Of a stretch of DNA of 56,440 bases, positions 41,305 to 52,473 are shown piece after piece. Under the pieces are notes generated by a model. That model was given only the letters and a program-made list of their open reading frames with translations, did no database searches and was not told the origin of the DNA. The stretch comes from Pseudomonadota bacterium (GTDB lineage Bacteria > Pseudomonadota > Gammaproteobacteria > Xanthomonadales > Rhodanobacteraceae). The DNA lies in NCBI GenBank assembly GCA_018240565.1, contig JAFEFO010000044.1:1-56440 (forward strand). Reading direction: 5' to 3'. The stretch's first letter is position 1. Each line of letters begins with the position of its first letter. The position numbers and the translations under genes were made by a program.

Positions 41305-42966
41305 ATGCAATACATCTACACCATGATCGGCGTGTCCAAAGTCGTGCCGCCGAAACGCGAGATCATCAAGGACATTTCCCTGTCGTTTTTCCCGGGCGCC
41401 AAGATCGGCCTGTTGGGCCTCAACGGCGCCGGCAAATCGACCGTGCTGCGCATCATGGCTGGCGTGGATACAGAGTTCAACGGCGAGGCGCGGCCGCAGC
41501 CGGGCATCAAGATCGGCTATCTGGCGCAGGAGCCGCAGCTCGATCCGGACAAAACCGTGCGCGAATGCGTTGAGGAAGGCGTCTCCACGATCACCGATGC
41601 GCAAAAGCAGCTCGATGCCGTGTACGCCGCCTACGCCGAGGAAGGCGCGGATTTCGACAAGCTCGCCGCCGAACAGCAGCGGCTGGAGGCGATCCTTGCC
41701 GCCGGCGACGGCCATACGCTCGAGCGCACGCTCGATGTCGCCGCCGACGCGCTGCGCCTGCCGCCGTGGGATGCGAAGATCAAGACCCTGTCCGGCGGCG
41801 AAAAGCGCCGCGTGGCGCTGTGCCGGCTGTTACTGTCCAAGCCGGACATGCTGCTGCTCGACGAGCCAACCAACCACCTGGACGCCGAATCGGTCGAGTG
41901 GCTCGAACATTTCCTGCAGGAATTCCCCGGCACCGTGGTCGCGGTCACGCATGATCGCTACTTCCTCGACAACGCCGCCGAGTGGATCCTCGAACTCGAC
42001 CGCGGTCGCGGCATTCCGTGGAAGGGCAATTATTCCTCGTGGCTGGAGCAGAAAGACGAACGCCTCAAGCAGGAAGCGTCCAGCGAAAAAGCACGCCAGA
42101 AGGCGATCCAGCGCGAACTCGAGTGGGCGCGGCAGAACGCCAAGGGCGGCCGCAGCAAGGGCAAGGCGCGCCTCGCCCGCATCGAGGAATTGCAATCGGT
42201 CGACTACCAGAAGCGCAACGAGACGAACGAAATCTTCATCCCGCCCGGCGAGCGCCTGGGCGACAGCGTGATCGAGTTCAAGGGCGTGTCCAAGTCCTTC
42301 GGCGATCGATTGCTGATCGACGACTTGAGCTTCATGGTGCCGGCGGGCGCGATCGTCGGCATCATCGGCCCGAACGGTGCCGGCAAATCCACGCTGTTCA
42401 AGATGATCACCGGCCAGGAAAAGCCCGACAAGGGCGACATCACGACTGGCCAGACGGTGAAGATCGCCTACGTCGACCAGAGCCGTGAAAAACTCGAAGG
42501 CAAGCACAACGTCTTCCAGGAAATTTCCGGCGGTTCGGACATCCTCAACATCAACGGCATCGAAATCCAGTCGCGCGCCTACATCGGCCGTTTCAACTTC
42601 AAGGGCTCGGATCAACAAAAGATGGTCGGCACCTTGTCCGGCGGCGAACGCGGACGTCTGCATCTGGCCAAGACCCTGCTGCAGGGCGGCAATGTGCTGC
42701 TGCTCGATGAGCCCTCGAACGACCTCGACATCGAAACCCTGCGCGCGCTCGAAGATGCGCTGCTGGAATTTCCCGGCAACGCCTTCGTGATCTCGCACGA
42801 CCGCTGGTTTCTCGACCGCATCGCCACGCACATCCTCGCCTTCGAAGGCGACTCGCACGTGGAGTTTTTCCCCGGCAACTACCGCGAATACGAGACCGAC
42901 AAGAAGCGACGCCTCGGCGATGAAGCCGCGCAACCGCACCGGATCAAGTACCGCAAGTTGGCATGA
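41305..42966 (+). CDS. ettA: Energy-dependent translational throttle ATPase EttA (ABC-F)
   Basis: This ABC-F protein binds the ribosomal E site and couples the ATP/ADP ratio to entry into elongation. The product has 553 residues (E. coli 555). There are two ABC domains with Walker A LNGAGKST and PNGAGKST, signatures LSGGE (both), and Walker [13 protein letters not shown] and [12 protein letters not shown]. The ABC-F linker ([20 protein letters not shown]) and arm are between them. The start [20 protein letters not shown] is canonical. Its stop overlaps the start of a glycosyltransferase gene. Confidence 0.96.
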   Translation: MQYIYTMIGVSKVVPPKREIIKDISLSFFPGAKIGLLGLNGAGKSTVLRIMAGVDTEFNGEARPQPGIKIGYLAQEPQLDPDKTVRECVEEGVSTITDAQKQLDAVYAAYAEEGADFDKLAAEQQRLEAILAAGDGHTLERTLDVAADALRLPPWDAKIKTLSGGEKRRVALCRLLLSKPDMLLLDEPTNHLDAESVEWLEHFLQEFPGTVVAVTHDRYFLDNAAEWILELDRGRGIPWKGNYSSWLEQKDERLKQEASSEKARQKAIQRELEWARQNAKGGRSKGKARLARIEELQSVDYQKRNETNEIFIPPGERLGDSVIEFKGVSKSFGDRLLIDDLSFMVPAGAIVGIIGPNGAGKSTLFKMITGQEKPDKGDITTGQTVKIAYVDQSREKLEGKHNVFQEISGGSDILNINGIEIQSRAYIGRFNFKGSDQQKMVGTLSGGERGRLHLAKTLLQGGNVLLLDEPSNDLDIETLRALEDALLEFPGNAFVISHDRWFLDRIATHILAFEGDSHVEFFPGNYREYETDKKRRLGDEAAQPHRIKYRKLA

Positions 42967-43880
42967 TGCCCATTCCGTATCCGCCGCCAATGACAACAGT
43001 AGCAAACAGTACGAATTGGGCTATCGTCAGTGCATCTGACGCGAGCTTTTTCCCGTTGTTGCGTGATACGGTAAATTCCATCCGGGACAAGCCTGAGGGG
43101 CGCGATGTCCCGTTCATCGTATTCGACCTAGGCCTCCTCGCCGATCAACGCGAAGAGCTTGCAGACAGAGCAATCCATTTCATCACTCCGGATTGGGACT
43201 ATCGATTCGCCACACCGCAGCCGGATTGGTTCAAGGCCATGACCGCGCGACCGCACTTGCCCAAATGGGTACCCGGTTACGACCTGTATTTCTGGATTGA
43301 TGCCGATGCTTGGGTGCAGCGCTGGGAAACAGTGGAGTTATATCTTGCAGGTGCGCAGCGACTCGGCTTCGCCGTCACAGCAGAGGCTGACAGGGCATAT
43401 TCGGAATATGTGGGTCCGGCACCCGGTAAAGAGGCGGTCATCGGTGTACATTTTCGTCATCAGACGTTGCAGGCTTTTTTTGGCGAAGACGTTGCCAAAA
43501 AATTCCGTGGTTATCCTCTATTGAACTGCGGGGTATTCGCCGCGCTTGCCACGTCCGAAATCTGGCAAACCTGGCCTCAATATATGCGCAAAGCGCTCCA
43601 CCAAGGCAAGGGAGATCCCTTTTTCGCCGAACAGACCGCGATGAATGTTGCGTTGTACGGCGGCGAAGTTCCGTTTGCGCGTTTGCCGGCTACCTGCAAT
43701 TGGGTGGTAAATCGAGCTTGGCCTATAGTCGGTGTCGGCGGCGAGTTAGTACACCCGGATTTTCCGCATGAACCCATCGGAATTATCCATCGCACTGCCA
43801 TAACGAAACGAATGAACAAATGTCTGCATGCATTAGATGGAAGCGCAACCAACATTGGCTTGAATTACTACAGACCTTGA
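42963..43880 (+). CDS. Glycosyltransferase-like protein coupled to ettA
   Basis: A 305-residue protein. NSTNWAIVSASDASFFPLLR and DVPFIVFDLGLLADQREEL resemble the start of GT8-type nucleotide-sugar folds, and YDLYFWIDADAWVQRW carries the DxD motif. LLNCGVFAA and a C-terminal GIIHRTA are also reminiscent of GT8-like enzymes. The ATG overlaps the ettA TGA, so it can be translated from the ettA message. The gene is AT-richer than ettA, suggesting recent acquisition. The acceptor is unknown. Confidence 0.7.
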   Translation: MMPIPYPPPMTTVANSTNWAIVSASDASFFPLLRDTVNSIRDKPEGRDVPFIVFDLGLLADQREELADRAIHFITPDWDYRFATPQPDWFKAMTARPHLPKWVPGYDLYFWIDADAWVQRWETVELYLAGAQRLGFAVTAEADRAYSEYVGPAPGKEAVIGVHFRHQTLQAFFGEDVAKKFRGYPLLNCGVFAALATSEIWQTWPQYMRKALHQGKGDPFFAEQTAMNVALYGGEVPFARLPATCNWVVNRAWPIVGVGGELVHPDFPHEPIGIIHRTAITKRMNKCLHALDGSATNIGLNYYRP

Positions 43881-44012
43881 GACAAAAACACAATGCGCTT
43901 CCTCGAACTTTCTCGAGTAGTTTGGCAATGTAAATGTTTGCTCTGCACAATCGCTCCGCAGAAGCCGCCCAACCAATAATCCAAAACCGAGGTTTGGTGT
44001 CGATTATATGCA

Positions 44013-44044
44013 CGAAAGCTTCGTGACACACAGCGAAGCTTTCG
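44013..44044. repeat. 11-bp perfect inverted repeat
   Basis: CGAAAGCTTCG (44013-44023) and CGAAGCTTTCG (44034-44044) are separated by 10 bp. The repeat lies about 30 bp beyond the stop of the minus-strand secreted gene and about 130 bp beyond the plus-strand transferase stop. Neither strand has a U-run after it, so it may be a factor-assisted terminator or a protein-binding or mobility site. Confidence 0.6.
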
Positions 44045-44073
44045 CTACAATCAACAACTAGCAACAAATCTGT

Positions 44074-44832
44074 TTATGGGCACGGTGTTGAGTCGGTAAC
44101 CGACTGATAATTGTTCGGGCTGCTGCACGCGTTGGTAGTAACCGAAGCAGTCGAAACACCATAGCAAGTGCGACCACCTCTTGAGAAGTATGCATAAGAC
44201 GAGTTGCGGCCTTGAGCAGGTCCATAAACAGTGATAGGTGCCGGCGATTCTCTAGCCAAAACGGTTGTCTTCAGGCTGTTGAGGTAAATCACTGAACTCA
44301 CACTGAGCGTCCACGACTGCGTATTGGGTGGTGGCGGCGCGAAACCATCGACCGGTCGATCCGCAACAGCAACTCCCGCAGCTGCGGTGCTTGTAGATGG
44401 ATCATCCGCAAGTAAGCTCACACCTCCAGCACCTGGCCCAGAGCCACATGCGCCCTGATTGATTGATGCGGCTGTGATTGTATTGGGATTTATCTTCTGT
44501 AGAGCACTAATTTTCTCGAGGGCGCTAATTTTTTGCTGTAAATCGGAAATCATTCCGATCTCAAAGCTGTTTAACGAGCGTTTATTCTTTTCACGCTGAA
44601 GAATAGTCAACTGCCCTTCGGTATCGCTTAGATCATAGTAGACCCCATCGTTGCCAAACGCATAACGAGTTGTCCCACCGTCGGCACGCGCGATTTCATA
44701 AACACCAGGCGCGACTGACACGGCTTGATAACCATGAGTAGTTAGAAATTGTTCTTCAATATTCAGATTTTGAGCAACCGCTGCAGTACATGCCGTTGCG
44801 AGACCACATGCCACCAGGAAACTTTTCTTCAC
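44074..44832 (-). CDS. Secreted orphan protein with short coiled coil
   Basis: A 252-residue protein not recognised as a known family. The GTG start (MKKSFLVACGLATACTAAVA signal, cleavage near AVAQ) has AAGGGAG 5 nt upstream; a TTG 15 bp further upstream is an alternative. After a domain with GVYEIARADGGTTRYAFGND, a coiled coil shows a repeated ISALEKISALQKI motif. The C-terminal half is Ser/Thr/Gly-rich with cysteines (GGRTCYGVST, TTNACSSPNN, STPCP). The gene is AT-richer than average and flanked by spacers of 193 and 167 bp, suggesting transferred DNA. Confidence 0.6.
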   Translation of the reverse strand: MKKSFLVACGLATACTAAVAQNLNIEEQFLTTHGYQAVSVAPGVYEIARADGGTTRYAFGNDGVYYDLSDTEGQLTILQREKNKRSLNSFEIGMISDLQQKISALEKISALQKINPNTITAASINQGACGSGPGAGGVSLLADDPSTSTAAAGVAVADRPVDGFAPPPPNTQSWTLSVSSVIYLNSLKTTVLARESPAPITVYGPAQGRNSSYAYFSRGGRTCYGVSTASVTTNACSSPNNYQSVTDSTPCP

Positions 44833-44903
44833 GCTAACTCCCTTCAATTATTTGTTTTTGCAAGAACCCAACAATGTGAGATTGAATAACCCCACACTAT
44901 CGA

Positions 44904-44933
44904 ATCTATCGCAATGACAAATCCACTGTCAAT
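44904..44933 (-). promoter_or_regulatory. Putative promoter of the secreted orphan gene
   Basis: A consensus TTGACA -35 (44933-44928), an 18-bp spacer and TAGATT -10 (44909-44904) on the minus strand lie about 70 bp upstream of the GTG start. Confidence 0.5.
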
Positions 44934-44999
44934 CAAACGACCCGGGCGAATCGTGAGTGCTGCACATCATGGCGGGCGTGGGTACAAGATGGACATGAG

Positions 45000-45980
45000 A
45001 TGATCAATATCGACCCAGCCCTCGTTTCCATCCTCATCCGCAGCATGGATCGACCAACGCTGGCGCGTGCGCTGCGCTCGGCGGCGGAGCAGACGTGGCC
45101 AAATCTCGAAATCGTCGTCGTCGCGGCCTGCGGTGCGGCGCATCGTCCGCTCGGCAATTCCTTCGCGGGTCGGCCTTTGCGCCTGATCTATCCGCAGCCC
45201 GATCGGCGCTTGCCGCGTCCGGATGCGGCGAATCTCGCATTGGAATCCGCACAAGGCGAATGGCTGAATTTCCTCGACGATGACGACGAACTGCTGCCCG
45301 AACACATTGCCGCGCTGATGTCCGCGCCGCGAGTCGACGAGCGCGTAATCTACGCGCGTTCGGAAGTCCGCGACGAGGCCGGAAAAGTCACCGGCCATTG
45401 CGGCTTCGAGGGATTCCCGATTCGCTTTTACTACGAAACTCTGATGACGCCGAACGCGACGGCGTTCCATCGCAGCCTCGTCGCGGAAGGCGCGCGTTTC
45501 GACGCGCAGTTTCCGGTGTACGAGGATCACGACTTCTTCATAAACTGTGCATCGCGCACGCGACTGAAGTTCGTCGATGCCGTGACCTGCGTGTGGAATG
45601 CCCATGACGGCGAATCCGGGCTCGGTCATGGCGCGAACCGCGGCATCATGCGACGCGCCGAACTCAGCGATGCGCTGCGTCGCAAATGGGCCGCTCAGTT
45701 CGAGCGCTGGGCCGGTGAACCCGGCGCCTTGCTTTCGACCGGACAGAGTTTCCTTAAAATTGGCAACTTCGAAGCCGCGCGCGACTGTCTGGAGCGTGCG
45801 CTGACGCTCTCGCCCGCAGACATCAATGCGCTCAACCTGTGCGGCATGGCCAATTTTCACAGTGGCAACCTGGAGCGCGCCGAGAGCCTCGTCGGCCGGG
45901 CACTGCGCCAGTTGCCGGCGCACCGCGCCTTGCAGCAAAATCTCGCACTGATCCGCGCCAGGCGTGCGGCTGGCCAATGA
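45000..45980 (+). CDS. GT2 glycosyltransferase with C-terminal TPR repeats
   Basis: A 326-residue protein. The N-terminal GT2 domain runs from [20 protein letters not shown] to about residue 215, with [20 protein letters not shown] as the DDD metal motif and [14 protein letters not shown] as the ED catalytic region. Residues about 240-320 form two TPR-like units ([40 protein letters not shown]). It lies 10 bp before pyrF on the same strand and may share its transcript. Confidence 0.85.
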   Translation: MINIDPALVSILIRSMDRPTLARALRSAAEQTWPNLEIVVVAACGAAHRPLGNSFAGRPLRLIYPQPDRRLPRPDAANLALESAQGEWLNFLDDDDELLPEHIAALMSAPRVDERVIYARSEVRDEAGKVTGHCGFEGFPIRFYYETLMTPNATAFHRSLVAEGARFDAQFPVYEDHDFFINCASRTRLKFVDAVTCVWNAHDGESGLGHGANRGIMRRAELSDALRRKWAAQFERWAGEPGALLSTGQSFLKIGNFEAARDCLERALTLSPADINALNLCGMANFHSGNLERAESLVGRALRQLPAHRALQQNLALIRARRAAGQ

Positions 45981-45990
45981 ACGAGCAGCC

Positions 45991-46803
45991 ATGAATTTCA
46001 TCGGGATTCTCAAGCGCGCGCAGCACAAGAATATTTCGCTGGTCTGCGTTGGCCTCGATCCCGAGCCGGCGAAGTTTCCCGCACATCTGCAGGGCAGGCC
46101 TGATGCAGTTTTTGAGTTCTGCCGCGCCATTGTCGATGCGACCGCTGACCTCGTTTGCTGCTTCAAGCCGCAATTCGCACACTTTGCGGCGTTGCGCGCG
46201 GAAGATGCGCTGGAGCGCCTGATCGCGCATATCCATGCCGAGCATCCCGACATACCCGTCATCCTCGACGCCAAGCGCGGCGATATCGGCTCGACCGCGC
46301 AACACTACGCGGCCGAGGCGTTCGATCGCCACAAAGCGGATGCGGTGACGGTGAATCCGTATTTAGGGCGCGATTCCGTGCAACCATTCCTCGATCGCGC
46401 GGACAAGGGCGTGATCGTGTTGTGCCGCACCTCCAATCCCGGTGGCGCGGACTTTCAGGCCTTGGACTGTGGCGGCGCGCCGTTGTACCTGCGCGTGGCG
46501 CAGAAGGTCGCGCGCGACTGGAATGCGAACGGCAATTGCGCCCTCGTCGTCGGCGCAACCTGGCCCGATGAACTGCGTCAGGTGCGCGAGGCAGTCGGCG
46601 ACATGCCGATCCTCGTTCCCGGCGTCGGCGCACAGGGCGGCGACGTGCAAGCCGTGGTGCGCAATGGCGCGAATGCGCAAGGCGCCGGGCTTATCATCAG
46701 TTCATCGCGTGCGATTTTGTACGCGAGCAGTGCCGAGGATTTCGCCCAGGCGGCGCGACGCGAGGCATGCAAACTGCGCGACGAGATCAATCGCTGGCGC
46801 TGA
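45991..46803 (+). CDS. pyrF: Orotidine-5'-phosphate decarboxylase (type 2)
   Basis: This enzyme performs the last step of UMP synthesis. The product has 270 residues, typical of the longer type 2 group. [44 protein letters not shown] (the catalytic Lys/Asp set), [16 protein letters not shown] and [10 protein letters not shown] are present. It follows the GT2-TPR gene by 10 bp; its last 17 bp overlap the convergent GT2 gene. Confidence 0.95.
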   Translation: MNFIGILKRAQHKNISLVCVGLDPEPAKFPAHLQGRPDAVFEFCRAIVDATADLVCCFKPQFAHFAALRAEDALERLIAHIHAEHPDIPVILDAKRGDIGSTAQHYAAEAFDRHKADAVTVNPYLGRDSVQPFLDRADKGVIVLCRTSNPGGADFQALDCGGAPLYLRVAQKVARDWNANGNCALVVGATWPDELRQVREAVGDMPILVPGVGAQGGDVQAVVRNGANAQGAGLIISSSRAILYASSAEDFAQAARREACKLRDEINRWR

Positions 46804-47653
46804 TTCGCGCTCTCAACCACCGCCAAGCAAAAAGCGGCGTCAGCAGCGCATAGTGCGCCCAAATCCCGCACCACACCAGCGCACGCTTGAGCGGATTGCG
46901 CGCCGCCGGATCGAATTTGCGGAACCAGCGCCACATACCGCGGTGCTTGTGATACGCGACAAAAAATGGCCGCGACCGGCTCGATGTGCCCTTGCCATGC
47001 ACGATGCGCACGGCATTGGCGCAGACCACACGCAGGCCGGCATCACGCACGCGTCGGCACACGTCGATGTCTTCGACATGCAGGAAATAGCCTTCGTCGA
47101 AGCCACCGATGCGCTCGAACAGCGCACGCGGCAATAGCATCGCGGCGCCCGACACGACATCGACATCCTGCAGATCGCTGGCGTCTGCCGCGATATTGAT
47201 TGCGTCCAGCCCAAGCATGCTCAGCGCTGCACGGCGCAACAACGGATCGCGGCGACGGCTGGCCGGTTCCGCATCACCCGCGGCATCGACAATGGCCGCG
47301 CCGAGCAGGCCGATATCCGGCGCCATGAATCCTCGCAAGCGTTCGATCGTTTGCGGCTCGATCGCGCAATCGGGATTGAGAAACAGCAATACGTCGCCTT
47401 GTGCTTGCACCGCGCCGCGATTGCAGCCGGCGCCGAAACCGAGATTGGCGCCATTGCGCAGGATGCGCAGTCGCGCGTCGTTCGGCCAACGCCGGGTCAG
47501 CGGCTGAATCGAGCCATCGCGCGAAGCGTTGTCGCTGACGATGACCTCGACCGGTGCCGAACTGGCCAGCGCGCACTCAACACAGATACCCAGATCCGCG
47601 CCGCTGTTGGCGGCAACGATGACGACGCTGGTCAGCCCGGTAGCGCCGGTCAT
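46787..47653 (-). CDS. GT2 glycosyltransferase (WbbL/rhamnosyltransferase-like)
   Basis: A 288-residue GT2 protein: [58 protein letters not shown] (NPD in place of DxD, as in many WbbL-like enzymes), [20 protein letters not shown]. The hydrophobic C-terminus ([20 protein letters not shown]) may be membrane-associated. It is the last gene of the minus-strand wzm/wzt operon, 10 bp after the large GT-like gene. Rhamnose or a related sugar is a guess by family. Confidence 0.87.
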   Translation of the reverse strand: MTGATGLTSVVIVAANSGADLGICVECALASSAPVEVIVSDNASRDGSIQPLTRRWPNDARLRILRNGANLGFGAGCNRGAVQAQGDVLLFLNPDCAIEPQTIERLRGFMAPDIGLLGAAIVDAAGDAEPASRRRDPLLRRAALSMLGLDAINIAADASDLQDVDVVSGAAMLLPRALFERIGGFDEGYFLHVEDIDVCRRVRDAGLRVVCANAVRIVHGKGTSSRSRPFFVAYHKHRGMWRWFRKFDPAARNPLKRALVWCGIWAHYALLTPLFAWRWLRARISASD

Positions 47654-47663
47654 GCTCGCGCAA

Positions 47664-49532
47664 TCAGGTTTGCGCGAGCAGTTTTTCGCCCTGCTCCGCC
47701 GCGTGCGTCCACAATGCCGGCCAGTCTTCGCACAACTGCGCCATGGTTTCGCATTCCTCGCTCAATGCTCGCGCGCAGCCCGGCGCATCGATGTCCGCGG
47801 GCCAGTCGCCGAGTCGCGGCGGGGCGTTGGCCAGCAACGCCTTGGCGTTGGCCTGCACGATTTCACGCGCATCGGCCAACCAGTACACCGGCGCGTCGTT
47901 GGCCGCTTCCATCTGGTGCTGCAGGCGATCGATGATGTCGGCGCGCGCATAGCTCAGATACTCGCGCAGGTGGGCGATGCGGTTGGGCTCGCTCGCGCCG
48001 GCAAGGTCGCGCAGGGTCGCGGCCAGCAATTGCAGGCGCGCGGCGGGATCGGCGGCATGAAACAGGCCGAACTGGCGTTGCACGAAATCGCGCTGGAAGT
48101 AGTTCACGTGCGGAATGTGCGCGGCCAGGGTGCGGTCGGAGCGCTTGCGATCGGATTCCTGGGCATGCCCGATCGTCTCCGGCATCAACAGGGCGACGGC
48201 ATCGGGATGGCAAAAGCGCGTCATGGCGCTGGTCATCGAATCCTGCCCGCGGCCAACGGGATTGGAGCACGGCAACAACTGCGCGTTGTCGACCGTCAAC
48301 GGCGTGAATCCCGCCGTTGCCACGACCTGCGCCTGGGCCATGCCCTGGACCACGAATTGCGCTTCGCAATTGCGCAGGTAGCTCTCGCGGTCGCGCCAGA
48401 ATTCGGCGCGACTTTCGCCGTCGAGCTGGTACAGCCACAAGCCGAATCCGCTGCGCGAACTGCCGCGGCTGGCGGCCTGGGTCGAAGCGATGCGCGCGGT
48501 CGCCGAGAGCAGGTCGAGCCGACCCATGTTGATGCCGCGCAGGTCGCGGCGTTCGATCGGATAGTCGGACGCGAGCACGCTGCCGAGCGTGTTGCCGCAG
48601 GCGCGCAAGTGCAGGTCGAACGGATCGGCCTCGATGTCGGCCCCGGCCGCCAAAGCCTGCTCCATGTTCGGCAGGAACCTTGCCGTCGCCTGCGTGTTCG
48701 GATTCGGATCCAGTCCCGCCCGCACGTAATCCGGGCGGCGCAACGGCAGCACGAGATCGTCGTCGAGCAAGGCCAGGCGCGCGCCGGCGGACAGCAGCAC
48801 GGCGAGGTTCCAGCCACGGCCACCGCCGAAGCGCTGCGATTGTGGATGCGCATCGCGCAACAGCAGGCGTTGCGCGGAAGTCTTTGCCACCGGCACGGCC
48901 TTGCCCAAGCGTTCGGCGAGCTTGCCGGCCTCGGCGCGTCCGATGTAGTGAACCTTGCAGCCGGTCGTGCGCGCGAACTCGCGCAAGGCATCGCGCTGAT
49001 CGTTGGCGTGGGCCGGCAAGGATGAGTCGTCGAGCACGGTGTAACGACGGCCCGCGCGATGGCGCCGTTCATAGTCCGCGAGAGAGGCCAGCAGTCGCGC
49101 AAGCTGTTCGGGTCGATCGCAGGCGCGGATGAAAATGCCGCGCACGCCGGGCTGCGCACGCGCCGGCGCCTGGAGCAGGCGTTCCACGAACTGGCTGTCG
49201 GAAACGAGCAACCCGCGCTGGATCAGGTTTTCGAGCACGCGCTGGATGCCTTCGCGCTTGCCTGCCAGGCCCGAAATCGTCGATTCGATGCGTGCGGCAT
49301 GTTCGTCGAGGCTGCGGAACTCGCGACACTGGTCCAGCGCCTGCAGCACCTGGAACGTCATGACGTGGGTGTCGCCGTTGCGCTTGACCTGGAAGATGCA
49401 TTCCTGGCTTGACAAGGACGCGACCAGCCCATCCTCGGAAGCGAACAGCGGAGCGTTCGGGTCGCTGAGCGATGCGGGCCGTGCCGGGGCTTGCGGCGGA
49501 AAATTGACCTGGTAGTTGAGCGTGGTTTGCAT
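47664..49532 (-). CDS. Large GT-A-like protein with possible PqqD/RRE-like N-terminus
   Basis: A 622-residue protein of uncertain family. Residues about 25-115 look like a winged-helix PqqD/RiPP-recognition-type domain: strands SLSSQECIFQVKRNG, helices TFQVLQALDQCREFRSLDEH and IQRVLENLIQRGLLVSD. From about 130 a nucleotide-sugar fold starts (RGIFIRACDRPEQLARLLAS, TVLDDSS), with NLAVLLSAGARLALLDDDLV giving a DDD metal motif. The C-terminal third is helical without a clear motif. It sits in a wzm/wzt polysaccharide export operon, between a methyltransferase and a GT2. The domain calls are by eye; the GT-A-like part is the more secure of the two. Confidence 0.6.
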   Translation of the reverse strand: MQTTLNYQVNFPPQAPARPASLSDPNAPLFASEDGLVASLSSQECIFQVKRNGDTHVMTFQVLQALDQCREFRSLDEHAARIESTISGLAGKREGIQRVLENLIQRGLLVSDSQFVERLLQAPARAQPGVRGIFIRACDRPEQLARLLASLADYERRHRAGRRYTVLDDSSLPAHANDQRDALREFARTTGCKVHYIGRAEAGKLAERLGKAVPVAKTSAQRLLLRDAHPQSQRFGGGRGWNLAVLLSAGARLALLDDDLVLPLRRPDYVRAGLDPNPNTQATARFLPNMEQALAAGADIEADPFDLHLRACGNTLGSVLASDYPIERRDLRGINMGRLDLLSATARIASTQAASRGSSRSGFGLWLYQLDGESRAEFWRDRESYLRNCEAQFVVQGMAQAQVVATAGFTPLTVDNAQLLPCSNPVGRGQDSMTSAMTRFCHPDAVALLMPETIGHAQESDRKRSDRTLAAHIPHVNYFQRDFVQRQFGLFHAADPAARLQLLAATLRDLAGASEPNRIAHLREYLSYARADIIDRLQHQMEAANDAPVYWLADAREIVQANAKALLANAPPRLGDWPADIDAPGCARALSEECETMAQLCEDWPALWTHAAEQGEKLLAQT

Positions 49533-49559
49533 TCGGGATTCTGGTTGCCGCGCGGATTG

Positions 49560-50413
49560 TCAGCGTGTCGTCGGTTTCACTTCGGGTTCGCCGCGCAAGC
49601 GCGCGAGTTCCGTCTCCAGCTCGGCGATGCGTCCGCCCGCGGCGATGTTGCGGCGGACCTCGCCATTGTAGTGGGCATAGACCGATTCTTCGCGGTCGCC
49701 GAACAACGCAACGTCCGGCAACGACGGCAGTGGCCGGCGCGAACACACGGCGATGAAATACAGCGGCGCGTAATCCAGACCCACTCGCGGTGCCGTTGCG
49801 GATTCGGCAAGCGTCGTCGCGGCAACCGTGCGTGATTCCGCATCCAGGTTCCAGACCGCGGACTGGAACAGCAGCTTCTGGCCAAACAACCGTACGTTCG
49901 GGAAATGCGGCGCAAGTAGTGCCAGCAGTTCGTCGCGATACAACTCGCGCACGTGGAACTCATTGCGGAATCCGCTGATGTCGCTGTAGGTGCGCTTGTC
50001 CGGGGAGGACACGATCAGGATGCCATCGTCGGCGAGCACGCGCGCAAAGCCGGCGATCATTTGTTCCTGGGCGGCCACGTGTTCGAGGGTCTCGAACGAC
50101 ACGACGAGATCGAAACTCGCGGGCGTGACTTCCAGCGCCGTGCAATCGCTGCGCTCGAAGCGCAGGTTTGGGCGTGCGCCATAGCGCGAACGCGCATGCG
50201 CGATGGCGTCTTCGGCGATGTCCATGCCCACCACGCTGGCCGCGGCACTGGCCAGCATGGCGCTGCCGTAACCTTCTCCACAAGCCGCGTCCAGCACGCG
50301 TTTGCCGCGCGCCAACTCCAGCGCGAAGGCGTAGCGCGCCAGGTGTTCGTAGCGGATTTCACGCACGCATTCGGGCGTGAAACGCTCGCCGGTGAATTCA
50401 AGCGCACGGTCAT

Positions 50414-50417
<4 letters not shown>
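49560..50417 (-). CDS. Class I SAM-dependent methyltransferase (polysaccharide modification)
   Basis: A 285-residue protein. Motif I is KRVLDAACGEGYGSAMLASA, followed by VVGMDIAEDAIAHARSRYG, FDLVVSFETLEHVAAQEQMI and a DDGILIVSSPDKR strand. The last 40 residues form a coiled-coil-like tail (GGRIAELETELARLRGE). It overlaps wzt by ATGA. In this context it may methylate a glycan terminus, a chain-length signal in some Wzm/Wzt systems where Wzt recognises the modified end. The target is inferred. Confidence 0.82.
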
Positions 50418-51624
<1,207 letters not shown>

Positions 51625-51628
<4 letters not shown>

Positions 51629-52425
51629 AGGAAGTCCTCGAAATGCGCATCGAGGCGCCGGAAGATCGCCCAGCCTGCAACCAGCACGATGAGGGCGCCA
51701 GCGCAGGCCAACGCGTCGCTGGCCAGCGGTCGCGGCGGCGTGTGCAACAGGACGCTGCGGAAGAATTCCGGGTAGTGCGTGAACGGGTTGAGCCCCATCC
51801 ACCCGCGATAGCCTTCCGGCAACGATTCCCGCGCGTAGAAAACCGGGGATGCGAACATCCAGATCATCAGCAACTGCGGCAGCGCCGCCGACAGGTCGCG
51901 CACGAATACCTGCACCGCGGCAAACACGAATGCAAGCCCCAGCGCGAGTGCAAACAATTGCATGTACGCCAGCGCCGCGAGCGGAAGGCCGGCCAGATCG
52001 ACCGGAACGCCGAACGCATACAGCGCAACGATGATCGCGAGAAAACCGGCGCCCTGCACGATGAAACTCGCGGCGACCGCAGCGAATACCAGCACCTCGC
52101 GCGGCAAGGCCACCTTGCCGATGAGTGCGGCGTTGTCCTGGATCGCGGTCGTCGCCCGCGTCAGGCTTTCGGCGAAGGCCGTCCACGGCCACAGTGCCAA
52201 CGCCAGGAACGGCACGTAGCCTGGCGCATCGGATCCGGGCACCTTGGCCTTGAATACATAGACAAACACGAATCCGTAGACCGCCAGTTGCGCCAAGGGC
52301 TGCACGAGCGCCCACAGGCCGCCGCTGAAACTGCCGAGATAGCGGTTGCGGAGGTCGCGGTGGATGAAGTGGAGGGCGAGGCGCAGCGCGGGCATTGACC
52401 GGCCAGGTGTCGTCGGGCCGGTCAT
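51625..52425 (-). CDS. wzm: O-polysaccharide ABC transporter permease Wzm
   Basis: An ABC-2 type membrane permease of about 266 residues. FIHRDLRNRYLGSFSGGLWA is the conserved N-terminal interface helix, followed by six hydrophobic segments and the LNPFTHYPEFFRSV region. Starts at 52425 (MTGPTT) and 52395 (MPALRL) are both possible, with no clear ribosome site for either. The gene follows the PPIase gene by about 50 bp and is coupled to wzt. Confidence 0.92.
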
Positions 52426-52473
52426 TATCGCAAAGCGCTGCGCAGCTGTCCGCAGGATCCGCCGCGAAGGCAA

